Notes: generated by a model from the letters alone, not told the origin. Positions 25,738-34,479 are shown, counted from the first letter of the stretch. The stretch is DNA of 64,000 bases from Mycolicibacterium diernhoferi (GCF_019456655.1 NZ_CP080332.1:2046001-2110000); one strand, 5' to 3'. Numbers and translations are program-made.

Positions 25738-25766
25738 CGGGCGTCAGAACCTGTTGACGTGCGTCA
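25735..25766 (+). promoter_or_regulatory. Two tandem palindromic operators before the FMO gene
   Basis: TGACG-GG-CGTCA (25735-25746) and TGACG-TG-CGTCA (25755-25766) are each perfect inverted repeats and lie 20 bp apart centre to centre, about two helical turns. The first includes the GntR stop codon and the second overlaps the -35 box of the likely promoter. This is the geometry expected for cooperative repressor binding; the TetR gene in the operon is the first candidate. Confidence 0.75.
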
Positions 25767-25783
25767 GCACACCTCGCTAGTGT
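25754..25783 (+). promoter_or_regulatory. SigA-like promoter of the FMO operon
   Basis: TTGACG (25754-25759), 18-bp spacer, TAGTGT (25778-25783), about 30 bp before the chosen GTG start. The -35 element lies within the second palindrome. Confidence 0.55.
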
Positions 25784-25812
25784 TCCGCATCACAGCGACC
25801 CGAGGAGTGACT

Positions 25813-27159
25813 GTGGTGCGAAGCCAGCCGCGGACGGCGATCATCGGTGCCGGGATCAGCGGGCTGACCGCGGGCAAGATGCTCAAGGACTACCGGATTC
25901 CCTACACCACCTTCGAGATGTCCGACCGGATCGGCGGCAACTGGGCGTTCGGCAACCCCAATGGTCTGAGCAGTGCCTACCGCTCACTGCACATCGACAC
26001 CTCCAAGCACCGGTTGTCCTTCAAGGATTTTCCGGTGCCCGAGCACTACCCGTCGTTCCCGCACCACAGCGACGTCAAGGCCTATCTGGACTCCTACGCC
26101 GAGGCTTTCGGCCTGCTGGAGAACATCGAATTCAACAATGGCGTGCGCCATGCCCGGCCGCGTCCCGGCGGCGGATGGCTGATCGAGGACCAGGCCGGGA
26201 CGATGCGCGAATTCGATCTGCTGGTGGTCGGCAACGGACATCACTGGGACGCGCGGTGGGCCGAGTTCCCCGGTGAGTTCACCGGCGAGTCGATTCATTC
26301 GCACCACTACATCGACCCGCAGACCCCGCTGGCCCTGACCGGGAAACGGATCCTGGTCGTCGGCATCGGCAACAGCGCCGCCGACATCACCGTCGAACTG
26401 TCGTCGAAGACCCTGCAGAACAAGGTGACGCTGTCGACCCGGTCCAGCGCCTGGATCGTGCCGAAATACCTTGCCGGGCAGCCCGGGGACAAGATCTTCA
26501 AGACGACGCCGTATCTGCCGCTGTCCTGGCAGCGCAAGGCCGCACAGGCGTTCGCCCCGTTGGTCGGCGCGGATCCCACCAAGTACGGTCTGCCGCCGGC
26601 GAATCACAAACTGTTCGAGGCGCATCCGACCCAGTCGGTGGAGCTTCCGCTGCGGCTGGGTTCCGGTGATGTGATCCCGAAGCCGAACATCTCGCGGCTG
26701 GACGGGGACACCGTGCACTTCGACGACGGCACATCGGATGTGTTCGACGTGATCATCTACGCCACCGGATACAACATCACGTTCCCGTTCTTCGACCCCG
26801 ATCTGATCAGCGCCCCGGAGAACCAGATCCGGTTGTACAAGCGGATGTTCAAACCCGGGTTCGAGGATCTGGTGTTCATCGGATTCGCGCAGGCCATCCC
26901 GACACTGTTCCCGTTCGTGGAATGCCAGTCCCGGCTGCTGGCGGCCTACGCCTCCGGCAGGTACGCGTTGCCGCCCGTCGCCGAGATGGAACGGGTGATC
27001 GACGCCGACCAGCAGTTGCACGCCGGGCACTGCACCAACCGCGCCCGGCACACGCAGCAGGTGGACTACTTCTACTACGAGCACGACATCCGCACCAAGG
27101 AGATCCCGGCCGGGACCAAACGTGCCGCGGCGGCGCGACCGGAACTCGCCCCGGTATGA
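25813..27159 (+). CDS. Flavin-containing monooxygenase (class B)
   Basis: A 448-residue FAD/NADPH monooxygenase that inserts one oxygen into a ketone, amine or sulfide. It has the FAD loop IIGAGISGLTAG, GGNWAFGN, the FMO fingerprint FTGESIHSHHY (FxGxxxHxxxY, ending in Tyr as in true FMOs rather than Trp as in Baeyer-Villiger enzymes), the NADP loop VVGIGNSAAD and the ATGYN motif. GTG at 25813 is chosen because AGGAG lies five bases upstream; GTG at 25816 is equally possible. Longer starts would fall within the operator. The stop overlaps the TetR ATG. Confidence 0.9.
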   Translation: MVRSQPRTAIIGAGISGLTAGKMLKDYRIPYTTFEMSDRIGGNWAFGNPNGLSSAYRSLHIDTSKHRLSFKDFPVPEHYPSFPHHSDVKAYLDSYAEAFGLLENIEFNNGVRHARPRPGGGWLIEDQAGTMREFDLLVVGNGHHWDARWAEFPGEFTGESIHSHHYIDPQTPLALTGKRILVVGIGNSAADITVELSSKTLQNKVTLSTRSSAWIVPKYLAGQPGDKIFKTTPYLPLSWQRKAAQAFAPLVGADPTKYGLPPANHKLFEAHPTQSVELPLRLGSGDVIPKPNISRLDGDTVHFDDGTSDVFDVIIYATGYNITFPFFDPDLISAPENQIRLYKRMFKPGFEDLVFIGFAQAIPTLFPFVECQSRLLAAYASGRYALPPVAEMERVIDADQQLHAGHCTNRARHTQQVDYFYYEHDIRTKEIPAGTKRAAAARPELAPV

Positions 27160-27755
27160 GATCGCCGACCGATCGCCGACCGACGCTGCGCAGCGACGAG
27201 CGTCGGGAGGCGATCCTGGACGCCCTGGATTCCTGGTTGCAGGAATCCAGCCTCGATGCGGTCAACGTCGCCGAGATCACCGCGCAGGCCGGGGTCACCC
27301 GCTCGGCGTTCTACTTCTACTTCGAGAACAAGGCGGCGGCGGTGGCCGCGCTGATCGAGCGTCTGGTGGCCGAGGTCTTCGTCGTCAGTGACGAATTCAC
27401 CTCCGGCGGTGGGGATCCACGCGAGCGGGTGTACGCCATGCTGGAGGGGTTGTTCGACAGCGCGGACCGGTACCGGCACGTGTTCAGCGCCATGCTCGAG
27501 GCGCGTGGTTCCAGTGCCGCCATCCGTCAGATCTGGGATGACGGACGCGATGCCTTCAAACCGTCGGTGACGGAGTTGATCCGCGCCGAACGGGCCGCCG
27601 ATGCACCCGATCCGGAGGTGCTCGCGGCGGTGCTGCTGGAATTCAATGACCGGATGGTGGAGCGGTTCCTCTTTGGCGGTGGGCTGACGCGTGATCAGCT
27701 GATCGACGGAACGGCCGCGATATGGCTGAGCACGATTTACGGAGACCGACGATGA
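27156..27755 (+). CDS. TetR-family regulator of the FMO operon
   Basis: A 199-residue TetR protein with HTH VAEITAQAGVTRSAFYFYFENK and a C-terminal helical domain, similar to the EthR-type regulators that sit beside mycobacterial monooxygenases. It overlaps the FMO stop and the hydrolase start (ATGA at both ends), so it is produced from the same transcript and probably binds the tandem palindromes at 25735-25766. The N-terminus contains a duplicated ATCGCCGACC stretch and a GCGCAGCGACGAGCG element in the DNA (27171-27206). Confidence 0.88.
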   Translation: MRSPTDRRPTLRSDERREAILDALDSWLQESSLDAVNVAEITAQAGVTRSAFYFYFENKAAAVAALIERLVAEVFVVSDEFTSGGGDPRERVYAMLEGLFDSADRYRHVFSAMLEARGSSAAIRQIWDDGRDAFKPSVTELIRAERAADAPDPEVLAAVLLEFNDRMVERFLFGGGLTRDQLIDGTAAIWLSTIYGDRR

Positions 27756-28654
27756 CCTATCAGGACACGACCTACCGGGAGATTTCCTTCAGCTCACACG
27801 GAACGCGGTGCAGCGGGTGGCATTTCCGCGCCGACGGGGGCGGGGCACGGCCCGTCGTGGTGATGGCGCACGGCTTCGGCGGTACCAAGGATTCCGGGCT
27901 GGCGCCGTTCTCCGAGCGGTTCGCCGAGGCGGGCATCGACGTGCTGGCCTTCGACTACCGGGGATTCGGGGCCTCCGACGGCGAACCGCGGCAGACGATC
28001 TCGCTGGAACGCCAGATCGCCGACTTCCACAGCGCCATCGCCGCGGCCCAGGATCTGCCGGACGTCGACGGCATCGCGCTGTGGGGGGCCTCCATGTCGG
28101 GAGGTCACGTCCTACAGGTGGCAGGCGACCGGGACGACATCGCCGCGGTGATCGCGTTGACACCGTTGACAAGTGGGCTGGCCGCCGGCCGGGCCGCCAT
28201 CGGCGAGCGCGATGTGCTGACCGCCCTGCGCTGGACGGCCACCGGCATGCGCAGCAAGTTGTCGGTGGCCCGGGGCGGCGCCGCGACCTTGATGCCGATC
28301 GTCGGGCGACCCGGTGAGCCGGGGGCGTTGACCTTGTCGGGAGCCTACGAGAGCTACCTGGCGATGGCGGGGCCGACCTGGCGCAACGAGATCGACGCCT
28401 CGGTCGGCATGGAGCTCGGCCGGATGAGCGTGAAATTCGCTGCCAAACGGTTGCGCTGCCCGGTGCTGGTGCAGATCGGGGACTTCGACCGGTTCGTGCC
28501 GGCGGGGGCGGTGGCCAAGACCGCCGAGTTGGCCCGCGCGCAGGTGCACCGGTACGCATGCGACCACTTCGACGTGTGGCCGGGCAACGAGTGGTTCGAC
28601 AAGACCGTCACCGATCAGGTGACGTTCCTCCGGCGGGTGCTCGCGCTCGGTTGA
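27752..28654 (+). CDS. Alpha/beta hydrolase
   Basis: A 300-residue alpha/beta hydrolase with the oxyanion motif VMAHGFGGTKDSGLAPF, the FDYRGFGASDGEPR segment, the nucleophile in WGASMSGGHVL (GxSxxG), the acid Asp in GDFDRFVP and the His in CDHFDVWPG. It resembles the family annotated as dienelactone-type or peptidase S15-like hydrolases. In this operon it may hydrolyse the ester or lactone formed when the monooxygenase attacks a ketone, although the monooxygenase fingerprint is FMO rather than Baeyer-Villiger. GGAGA precedes the ATG. Confidence 0.88.
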   Translation: MTYQDTTYREISFSSHGTRCSGWHFRADGGGARPVVVMAHGFGGTKDSGLAPFSERFAEAGIDVLAFDYRGFGASDGEPRQTISLERQIADFHSAIAAAQDLPDVDGIALWGASMSGGHVLQVAGDRDDIAAVIALTPLTSGLAAGRAAIGERDVLTALRWTATGMRSKLSVARGGAATLMPIVGRPGEPGALTLSGAYESYLAMAGPTWRNEIDASVGMELGRMSVKFAAKRLRCPVLVQIGDFDRFVPAGAVAKTAELARAQVHRYACDHFDVWPGNEWFDKTVTDQVTFLRRVLALG

Positions 28655-28774
28655 GTTTCCCGGCGGGTATGAAAGTGCCCACCTCGCAGCGACAATCGAG
28701 CGACTTTCGCTGTCCTGAAAAAACTTTGGTCGCTTCAGTCCCATGAGTCACGCAGCGGTCGATTTTGTCGGTGG

Positions 28775-28790
28775 TCGCACGTATGTTCGA
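28775..28790 (+). promoter_or_regulatory. LexA (SOS) box
   Basis: TCGCAC-GTAT-GTTCGA matches the mycobacterial SOS box TCGAAC-N4-GTTCGA at 11 of 12 defined positions. It ends three bases before the preferred ATG of the 13E12-type gene; several such genes are DNA-damage induced in M. tuberculosis. Confidence 0.8.
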
Positions 28791-28793
28791 GTC

Positions 28794-30380
28794 ATGAAGT
28801 CGGACGCGGTGGCCAGTCGGGAGACGGTGCGGCATGCACTCTCCGATCACGCCGCGTCCACCAAAGCCTTGCTGGATGCTGACTTCACCGTGTTCGACAC
28901 CGCGGAGTTGTTGGCCATCCAGTCCGAGCGCGAACTGCGGGCGCGCGCGGACGAGATGATCGGGCACCGGATCCAGGCCGCGCTGATGGATCGGGCCACC
29001 GCGCATGAGATCGGCGGGAAGTCCTGGGTGGATGTGCTGGCGAGCCGGATGCGGATCAGTCGTGCCGAGGCCGCCCGCCGGGTCGCCGCGGCGGAGGTCC
29101 TGGGTCCCCGGCATGCCCTGAGCGGTGAGGTGTTGGAGCCGGTGTTGCCGGCCTGTGCCGCCGCGTTGGCCGACGGATCGATCTGTGCGGCACACATCAA
29201 GGTGGTCCGGGCGACAATGAAGACCGCGTGCGGCCGGATGAGTGGTACCGAGTTGGCGGACTTGGAGGTGTCGCTGGTCGCCGCGGCCAAGACCACGACC
29301 CCGGAAACCCTGGAAAAGGCCGCCGAACGGGTGCTCTACAAACTCAACCAGGACGGCCATGGCCCCGATGTCGCGCGGCATAAGCGGGGCATCACCCTGG
29401 GCCCGCAGGATGCCGACGGGCTGGTGCGGATCACCGGTTGGGTCGATGCCGAGCTGGCCGCGTATCTGGGCACCGCGCAAGAGGTGTGGGGCCGGCCCGG
29501 GGTCAACAACCCCGATGATGCTGAGCCCCAGCTCAATCCGGACCCCAACCCGCTCGAAGACGAACCCGCGCCGCAGTGCGACCCGGTAAGTGAAGAACCC
29601 GTGGATGCTGAGTACGACGAAGGCCTCACGGGCCCGGAGGATGAAGCCGACTTCGCGGGAGCCGAGGCCGAAGAGGAACCGACGGCACCGTCCCCGGCAG
29701 GGCCTTCTGAACCCGGCCACCCCGCCGATTTCGGTGCCCTGGCCGATCTGGCCGCCGGTGATACCCGCACCCGGGCCCAACGTTTGCACGATGCCTTCAA
29801 GGCGATCCTGCGTGATGCCCTGATGGCCAAGAGCCTCGGCCAACACAACGGCATCCCGGTCACCGTCGTGGTCTCCACGACGTTGGCGGAATTGGAGGCA
29901 GGCGCCGGGATCGCGGTCACCGGGACCGGCACGCTGATGCCCATGCCGGATCTGATCCGCCTCGCCGAACAGGCGTATCACTACCTGGTGGTGTACCGAA
30001 AACACACCGCCGAACCGCTCTACCTCGGGCGCACCAAACGCCTGGCCAGCAAGGCCCAACGCCTACTGCTCTACAACCGCGACCGGGGTTGCACCCGGCC
30101 CGGCTGCACCAAAGCCGCGTGTCAGTGCCAGGCCCATCACGCCGAACCCAGCTGGAACAACGGCGGACTCACCGACGCCCCCACCCTGGCCCTGGGCTGC
30201 GGCCCCGACAACCGGCTCGCCGAAATGGGCTGGACCACCAGCATCGACCACGACACCGGGCGCACCCACTGGCACCCGCCACCGTTGATGGACACCGGCG
30301 GTGACACCCTCAACCACCACTTCCACCCCGAAGAACTCCTCCCACCGGGCGGGGACCCGGATGGGGAAGCCGGCCCGTGA
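28794..30380 (+). CDS. 13E12 repeat / DUF222 HNH endonuclease-like protein
   Basis: A 528-residue protein of the mycobacterial 13E12 family. The N-terminal two-thirds is the helical DUF222 domain (MADSRMRISRAEAARRVAAAE type sequence, here WVDVLASRMRISRAEAARR), the middle carries a long acidic, Pro-rich insert (about residues 245-335), and the C-terminus has an HNH nuclease-like module with zinc-type CTRPGCTKAACQCQAHHAEP followed by WNNGGLTD. The function is unknown; copies are often linked with recombination or mobile events. ATG at 28794 is preferred because it lies just after the LexA box; an in-frame ATG at 28743 would place the operator inside the coding region. Confidence 0.85.
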   Translation: MKSDAVASRETVRHALSDHAASTKALLDADFTVFDTAELLAIQSERELRARADEMIGHRIQAALMDRATAHEIGGKSWVDVLASRMRISRAEAARRVAAAEVLGPRHALSGEVLEPVLPACAAALADGSICAAHIKVVRATMKTACGRMSGTELADLEVSLVAAAKTTTPETLEKAAERVLYKLNQDGHGPDVARHKRGITLGPQDADGLVRITGWVDAELAAYLGTAQEVWGRPGVNNPDDAEPQLNPDPNPLEDEPAPQCDPVSEEPVDAEYDEGLTGPEDEADFAGAEAEEEPTAPSPAGPSEPGHPADFGALADLAAGDTRTRAQRLHDAFKAILRDALMAKSLGQHNGIPVTVVVSTTLAELEAGAGIAVTGTGTLMPMPDLIRLAEQAYHYLVVYRKHTAEPLYLGRTKRLASKAQRLLLYNRDRGCTRPGCTKAACQCQAHHAEPSWNNGGLTDAPTLALGCGPDNRLAEMGWTTSIDHDTGRTHWHPPPLMDTGGDTLNHHFHPEELLPPGGDPDGEAGP

Positions 30381-30401
30381 GCGGAGTTGCATCCCCGCCA
30401 T

Positions 30402-30418
30402 ACTGTAATACTTACAGT
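30402..30418. promoter_or_regulatory. Operator copy 1: ACTGTAA-TAC-TTACAGT
   Basis: A perfect 17-bp palindrome (7-bp arms, 3-bp spacer) 16 bp before the CoA-transferase ATG. The same arms recur at 56427 (perfect) and 59973 (one mismatch). Confidence 0.85.
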
Positions 30419-30434
30419 GGAATATTCGACGACG

Positions 30435-31634
30435 ATGGGTCCAGGCATGCCAGGCGTTCTCGACGGGATACGGGTGCTCGACTACGGGCGGTTCATCGCC
30501 GCGCCCTGGTGCAGTGCCATCCTGGCCGATATGGGTGCCGATGTGCTGCGGGTGGAGAAACGCGAGGGCGGCGAAGACCGCTGGGTGCAGGCCGTCACCG
30601 AGGGTGGTGAGGGCGGGACCTTCCTGCAGTGCAACCGCAACAAGCGATCGCTGACCCTGGACTCCACCACGGCCGAGGGCGCCGAGATCACCCGCAGGCT
30701 GGTTGCGGGCGCCGATATCGTCGTCGCCAACATGCCGGCGGCCGGGATGCGCGCCAACGGACTGGATTACGAGACCCTCAAGGCCGTCAAACCGGATATC
30801 ATCCTGGCCAGCGCCACCGCCTACGGGGAGGGCGGCCCCTACAGCGACAAGATCGGCTTCGACGGCGCCGGGCAGGTGATGTCGGGTGCGGTGTACCGGC
30901 AGGGTCTGCCGGATCAACCGATCCGAACGGTGGTGCCCTACGCGGATTTCGGGACCGCGCTCACCCTCACGATCGGCGTCATGATGGCGTTGTATCACCG
31001 CGACCGCAGCGGGGAGGGCCAGCACGTCGAAGGGGCGCTGCTGCCCACCGCGCTGATGCTGTCCAACGCGTTCCTCATCGAACGCGAACTGCTGCAGACC
31101 GACAAGCCGCGGATGGGGAACCAGGGTGCCTCGGTGGCGCCGTGCGATCTGTACCGCACCGCCGACGACCAGTGGGTGTTGCTGCAGGTGGCCGGGCAGC
31201 CCATGTTCAAGCGCTGGTGCCGCCTGGTGGGGCGCGAAGAACTGTTCGACGACCCGCGGTTCGCCGACGACGACACCCGCTGGGCGAACGGTGACGTCCT
31301 GAACGACATCATGTCGCAGTGGTGTGCCGACAAGACCAAGGTCGAAGTGCTCGACCTGCTGGACAAGGCGAAAATGCCCGCCGCGCCGCTCTATTCGACA
31401 CAGGACGTGCTCGACGACCCGCATGTTGCGGCGATGGGCTACCTGAAGCGGATCCCGTTCCCCGGCGCCCCGCGCGATGTGCCGATCATCGAGACACCGT
31501 TCCGGATGTCGGCCACCCCGGGGACGATCCGCCGCCGCGCTCCGTTGCTCGGCGAGCACACCGACGAGGTGCTCGCCGAGATCGGCTACGGCGCAGCCGA
31601 GGTCGAGGATCTGCGGGCGGCCGGCATCGTCTAG
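30435..31634 (+). CDS. CaiB/BaiF-type (family III) CoA-transferase
   Basis: A 399-residue family III CoA-transferase that moves CoA between carboxylates through an enzyme-bound anhydride. The N-terminus GVLDGIRVLDYGRFIAAPWC and the motif DMGADVLRVEK are typical. The catalytic Asp expected in the family is probably the one in VPYADFGTALTL. ATG at 30435 or 30447 are both possible. A perfect operator (ACTGTAA arms) lies immediately upstream, linking it to the thiolase/aldehyde dehydrogenase and P450/TetR units 26-30 kb away. Its stop shares CTAG with the convergent SnoaL-like gene. Confidence 0.9.
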   Translation: MGPGMPGVLDGIRVLDYGRFIAAPWCSAILADMGADVLRVEKREGGEDRWVQAVTEGGEGGTFLQCNRNKRSLTLDSTTAEGAEITRRLVAGADIVVANMPAAGMRANGLDYETLKAVKPDIILASATAYGEGGPYSDKIGFDGAGQVMSGAVYRQGLPDQPIRTVVPYADFGTALTLTIGVMMALYHRDRSGEGQHVEGALLPTALMLSNAFLIERELLQTDKPRMGNQGASVAPCDLYRTADDQWVLLQVAGQPMFKRWCRLVGREELFDDPRFADDDTRWANGDVLNDIMSQWCADKTKVEVLDLLDKAKMPAAPLYSTQDVLDDPHVAAMGYLKRIPFPGAPRDVPIIETPFRMSATPGTIRRRAPLLGEHTDEVLAEIGYGAAEVEDLRAAGIV

Positions 31635-32140
31635 TCCAGGGGTGCCGCGGTCAACAGGGCGCGGGCCTCGAGGTTGCCGTCCAGTGCGCGGCTCACCCGG
31701 CGGGTGATCCGCCAACGCCCGTCGATCCGGCGCAGCGTGAAATGATTCGCTCCGGCACGCGCCACCACCCACCGGTCCTCACGGCGCCGCACCAACAGTG
31801 ACTCGCACACCGCGTAGGCGTCGTCACCCTGCACGTTCACCTGAGCGGGTCCCAGGAAATGCGCTGCGCCACCGGCGATCAGGTTCTGGTGGGCGTCGGA
31901 GGCCACCATGGAGTGCACATCGGCGCGGCTACGCATGCTCCAACCCTCGACGTGGTAGCTGCCGTCCTCGCTCCACAGTGCGGCGACCTCGTCGGGGGAG
32001 CCGGCGTCGACCAACGGACCGTAGGAGGCGATCAACTGTGTGATCGCCACCTGATCGGAGAGCGCGCGCACCTGTTGTTCGAGCGCGGGCAGGCGGGTCT
32101 CCAGGGTGGCGTCATCGGGGGTCGCGTCGTGGGAAGTCAT
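31631..32140 (-). CDS. SnoaL-like (NTF2-fold) protein
   Basis: A 169-residue protein of the SnoaL/NTF2-like superfamily, whose members include cyclases, isomerases and dehydratases such as ketosteroid isomerase. Pattern: a helical N-terminus LSDQVAITQLIASYGPLVDAG, then WSEDGSYHVEGW, and the terminal sheet DRWVVARAGANHFTLRRIDGRWRITRRV. A His in GGAAHFLGP and Asp/Tyr candidates line the usual pocket. It is the last gene of the SDR/LLM/SnoaL operon, and its ATG overlaps the LLM stop. Confidence 0.85.
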   Translation of the reverse strand: MTSHDATPDDATLETRLPALEQQVRALSDQVAITQLIASYGPLVDAGSPDEVAALWSEDGSYHVEGWSMRSRADVHSMVASDAHQNLIAGGAAHFLGPAQVNVQGDDAYAVCESLLVRRREDRWVVARAGANHFTLRRIDGRWRITRRVSRALDGNLEARALLTAAPLD

Positions 32141-32964
32141 AGCGGATGTCCGATCTCGTGTAGGGCGCTGAGCTGTTCGCGGTAATGATCGGGATTATCG
32201 GCGCGCACGACGCAGGTGACCAGAGTGGCGCCGGCATCGCGCAACCGTTCCAGTTGGCTGCGGGTGCCGGCCGGGTCGCCAAGTGGGTCGCAGGCCCGTC
32301 CGGTGGACAGCACGACGTCGAAGCCGGGCGGTGCGGGATGTCGCGCCAGATACCCGGCGATGGTGTCGGGGGAGAGTCCGAACGGCATCCATCCGTTGCC
32401 CAGTGCGACGGCCCGGCGCAGGGAGCGCAGGGTACGCCCGCCCACCCAGACAGTGAGATCGGTTGAGGTGGCGTGTGGTTCGATGGCCAACCCGTCGACG
32501 ACGGCTTGCCCCCACGCGGCCCGCAGCCGCCGCAGTGCGGCATCCGCCTCGGCGCCGCGGCCGGCCCATTCGGCGCCCAGCAGGTCGAACTCCTCACGCA
32601 ACGAGCCGACTCCCACGCCCAGAATCGTCCGCCCGCCGCTGAGCCGGTCCAGCGTCCCGTAACTCTTCGCCAACGCGACAGGGTGGTGGTAGCCCAGCAC
32701 CAGCACCGACGTGGCCAACCGGATGCGTCGGGTGTGCGCGGCCAGAAAGGACAAGGTGGCCAGCGGATCCCAGTACACCGAGCCGCGGGTGTCGGCGGCC
32801 TGCGCCGGGATGCCGACATGCTCGGAACAGGTCAGGTATTCAAACCCGAGATCGTCGGCGGCCGCCGCGATCGCCGCCAGTTCCGCCGGCCCGGCGTCGC
32901 GCTCCCACGGGGAGGCGATGCCCGGCTGCTGAATGACCACCGGGGTGGACAGCCCCAACCTCAT
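32137..32964 (-). CDS. LLM-class (F420-dependent-type) oxidoreductase
   Basis: A 275-residue TIM-barrel enzyme of the luciferase-like monooxygenase class. In mycobacteria this class mostly uses coenzyme F420. The N-terminus MRLGLSTPVVIQQPG, the segment LGFEYLTCSEHVGIPA, the core LATSVLVLGYHHPVALAKSYGTLDRLSGGR and GVGVGSLREEFDLLG match the TIGR03619/Rv-type family. It probably reduces or oxygenates a catabolic intermediate. It overlaps both neighbours by four bases. Confidence 0.88.
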   Translation of the reverse strand: MRLGLSTPVVIQQPGIASPWERDAGPAELAAIAAAADDLGFEYLTCSEHVGIPAQAADTRGSVYWDPLATLSFLAAHTRRIRLATSVLVLGYHHPVALAKSYGTLDRLSGGRTILGVGVGSLREEFDLLGAEWAGRGAEADAALRRLRAAWGQAVVDGLAIEPHATSTDLTVWVGGRTLRSLRRAVALGNGWMPFGLSPDTIAGYLARHPAPPGFDVVLSTGRACDPLGDPAGTRSQLERLRDAGATLVTCVVRADNPDHYREQLSALHEIGHPL

Positions 32965-33794
32965 CGGTCCGACGCCTGCCCGATCAACTTCCGCATCACC
33001 TCGTCGGTGCGCAGGATGGTTGCGGCGCGGTCCGGGTCACCGTGGGCCAGTGCCACGTTCGCATGCTTGGCGACCACGTGCACCGGGCCGTGCCCGAGCG
33101 CGGCGAGACCTTCCCTGGCGACCTCCTCGGGTTCGGAGACCGCCATCCCCGGAACATCGAAGTTCAGGCCGACGCGCTCCATGGCCGGGGTCCGGGTGAC
33201 GCCGAGGACGAGTTCGAGCACATCGACATCGTGATCCCGCAGTTCCAGCCACAGGCCTTCGGTAAAGATCCGGCCGAAGGCCTTGACCCCGCCGTAGACG
33301 GTGTGCCGGTTGGAACCCAGATAGCCGGCCACCGAGCCGACCAGCAGGATGCCGCCCCTGCGCCGGCTTCGCATCGCGGCGCCGAAGTGATGGACCAGGG
33401 CCAGCGGTGTGGTGACGTTCAGGTCGATGACCTTCCCGAAGGCGGCCAGGTCGCCATCGAGGAACTGGGCGCTGTGGGTGTTGGCACCGGCATTGTGGAT
33501 GAGCAGGCCCACCTCGACATCGGACACCGCATCGGCGACGGTGTCGGCCGACGACGGGTCGGACAGGTCGGTGCTCAGGGTGCGGACCTGCACGCCGAAC
33601 TCGCGGCAGCGCCGCGCTGTCTCCTCCAACGGCCCGGTCTTGCGCGCCACCAGCAGCAGATGCATTCCCGCGGCGGCCAACTGCCGGGCGAATGCCGCGC
33701 CGACACCCTCGGAGCCGCCGGTGATGACGGCCCACGGTCCGTACTTCGTGGTGTCGAATGCGGGGCCGTCGGGCTGGGTACCTTCGTCGCTCAT
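32961..33794 (-). CDS. SDR-family oxidoreductase
   Basis: A 277-residue short-chain dehydrogenase with GGSEGVGAAFARQLA as cofactor loop, HNAGAN in place of NNAG, catalytic Ser in GSVAGYLGS and the pair in VYGGVKAFG (Tyr-x3-Lys). It resembles the broad mycobacterial SDR group acting on hydroxy/keto lipids. ATG at 33794 gives MSDEGTQPDGPAF; longer starts run into the promoter. It is the first gene of a three-gene operon, divergent from a KstR-like TetR gene across a perfect palindrome. Confidence 0.88.
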   Translation of the reverse strand: MSDEGTQPDGPAFDTTKYGPWAVITGGSEGVGAAFARQLAAAGMHLLLVARKTGPLEETARRCREFGVQVRTLSTDLSDPSSADTVADAVSDVEVGLLIHNAGANTHSAQFLDGDLAAFGKVIDLNVTTPLALVHHFGAAMRSRRRGGILLVGSVAGYLGSNRHTVYGGVKAFGRIFTEGLWLELRDHDVDVLELVLGVTRTPAMERVGLNFDVPGMAVSEPEEVAREGLAALGHGPVHVVAKHANVALAHGDPDRAATILRTDEVMRKLIGQASDR

Positions 33795-33826
33795 GGCTCT
33801 GTTGTAGCATCCTTTCCGGCAATATT

Positions 33827-33840
33827 TAGAATTAATTCTA
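33827..33840. promoter_or_regulatory. TAGAATTAATTCTA operator
   Basis: A perfect 14-bp palindrome between the divergent SDR and TetR genes. It resembles the KstR consensus TnnAACnnGTTnnA with the inner C/G replaced by T/A, fitting control by the adjacent KstR-like protein. Confidence 0.7.
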
Positions 33841-33861
33841 GTTTTGTGAGGATCGGTCCCC

Positions 33862-34479
33862 ATGCCGCGCATCGGTACACCCCGTGAGCCGGGGTACGCA
33901 TCGACACCCCGACAACTGGCCCGTAACGCCGCGATCCTGGACGCGGCGCGCCGGCTGGGGGAGCGGCATGGGCTGGAGCGGGTGCAGATGTCCGATGTCG
34001 CCGCGCACGCGGGGGTGGCGCTGGGCACGCTGTACCGGTACTACCCGTCCAAGCACCATCTGTTCGCCGCGGCGCTGACGTCATCGATCGCGGCGCTGCC
34101 CGAACCCACGGCCGGGTCGGCCGATTCAGTCGGGGCGGCCCCGGCCGATCCGGTGGCGGCCGTTCGCGACTTCCTCGGCACCGCGGCCGGCAATCTGCTG
34201 GCCGAACCGCAGCTGGCCCGGGCGATGCTGGTGTCGGTCAACGTCATCAGGTCCGCCGCCGATACCCCCGCCGATCCGGTGATGCCGCAGCGCATCCTGT
34301 CGATCGCCGGAATCGATGCACCTTCTGAGGAGGACCGCCGTCTGGTCCGGATGGTGGAGCAGTGCATGTACGGCATCCTGACCTGGGCGACGGCCGGGCA
34401 GCTGGATGCCGCCGCGGCCGTCGCCGACGTGCGCTACGCCTGTGAGCTGCTATTGGCGCCGTGGCGGATTCAGGGCTGA
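33862..34479 (+). CDS. TetR regulator, KstR-like
   Basis: A 205-residue TetR protein. The DNA-binding helix region VQMSDVAAHAGVALGTLYRYYPSKHHLF is strikingly like that of the cholesterol regulator KstR (VAVGTLYRYFPSK type), while the rest is shorter and divergent. It likely represses the SDR/LLM/SnoaL operon and itself via the TAGAATTAATTCTA site. Ligands of this group are CoA thioesters of degradation intermediates. The 3' end overlaps the convergent ligase gene by 10 bases. Confidence 0.87.
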   Translation: MPRIGTPREPGYASTPRQLARNAAILDAARRLGERHGLERVQMSDVAAHAGVALGTLYRYYPSKHHLFAAALTSSIAALPEPTAGSADSVGAAPADPVAAVRDFLGTAAGNLLAEPQLARAMLVSVNVIRSAADTPADPVMPQRILSIAGIDAPSEEDRRLVRMVEQCMYGILTWATAGQLDAAAAVADVRYACELLLAPWRIQG

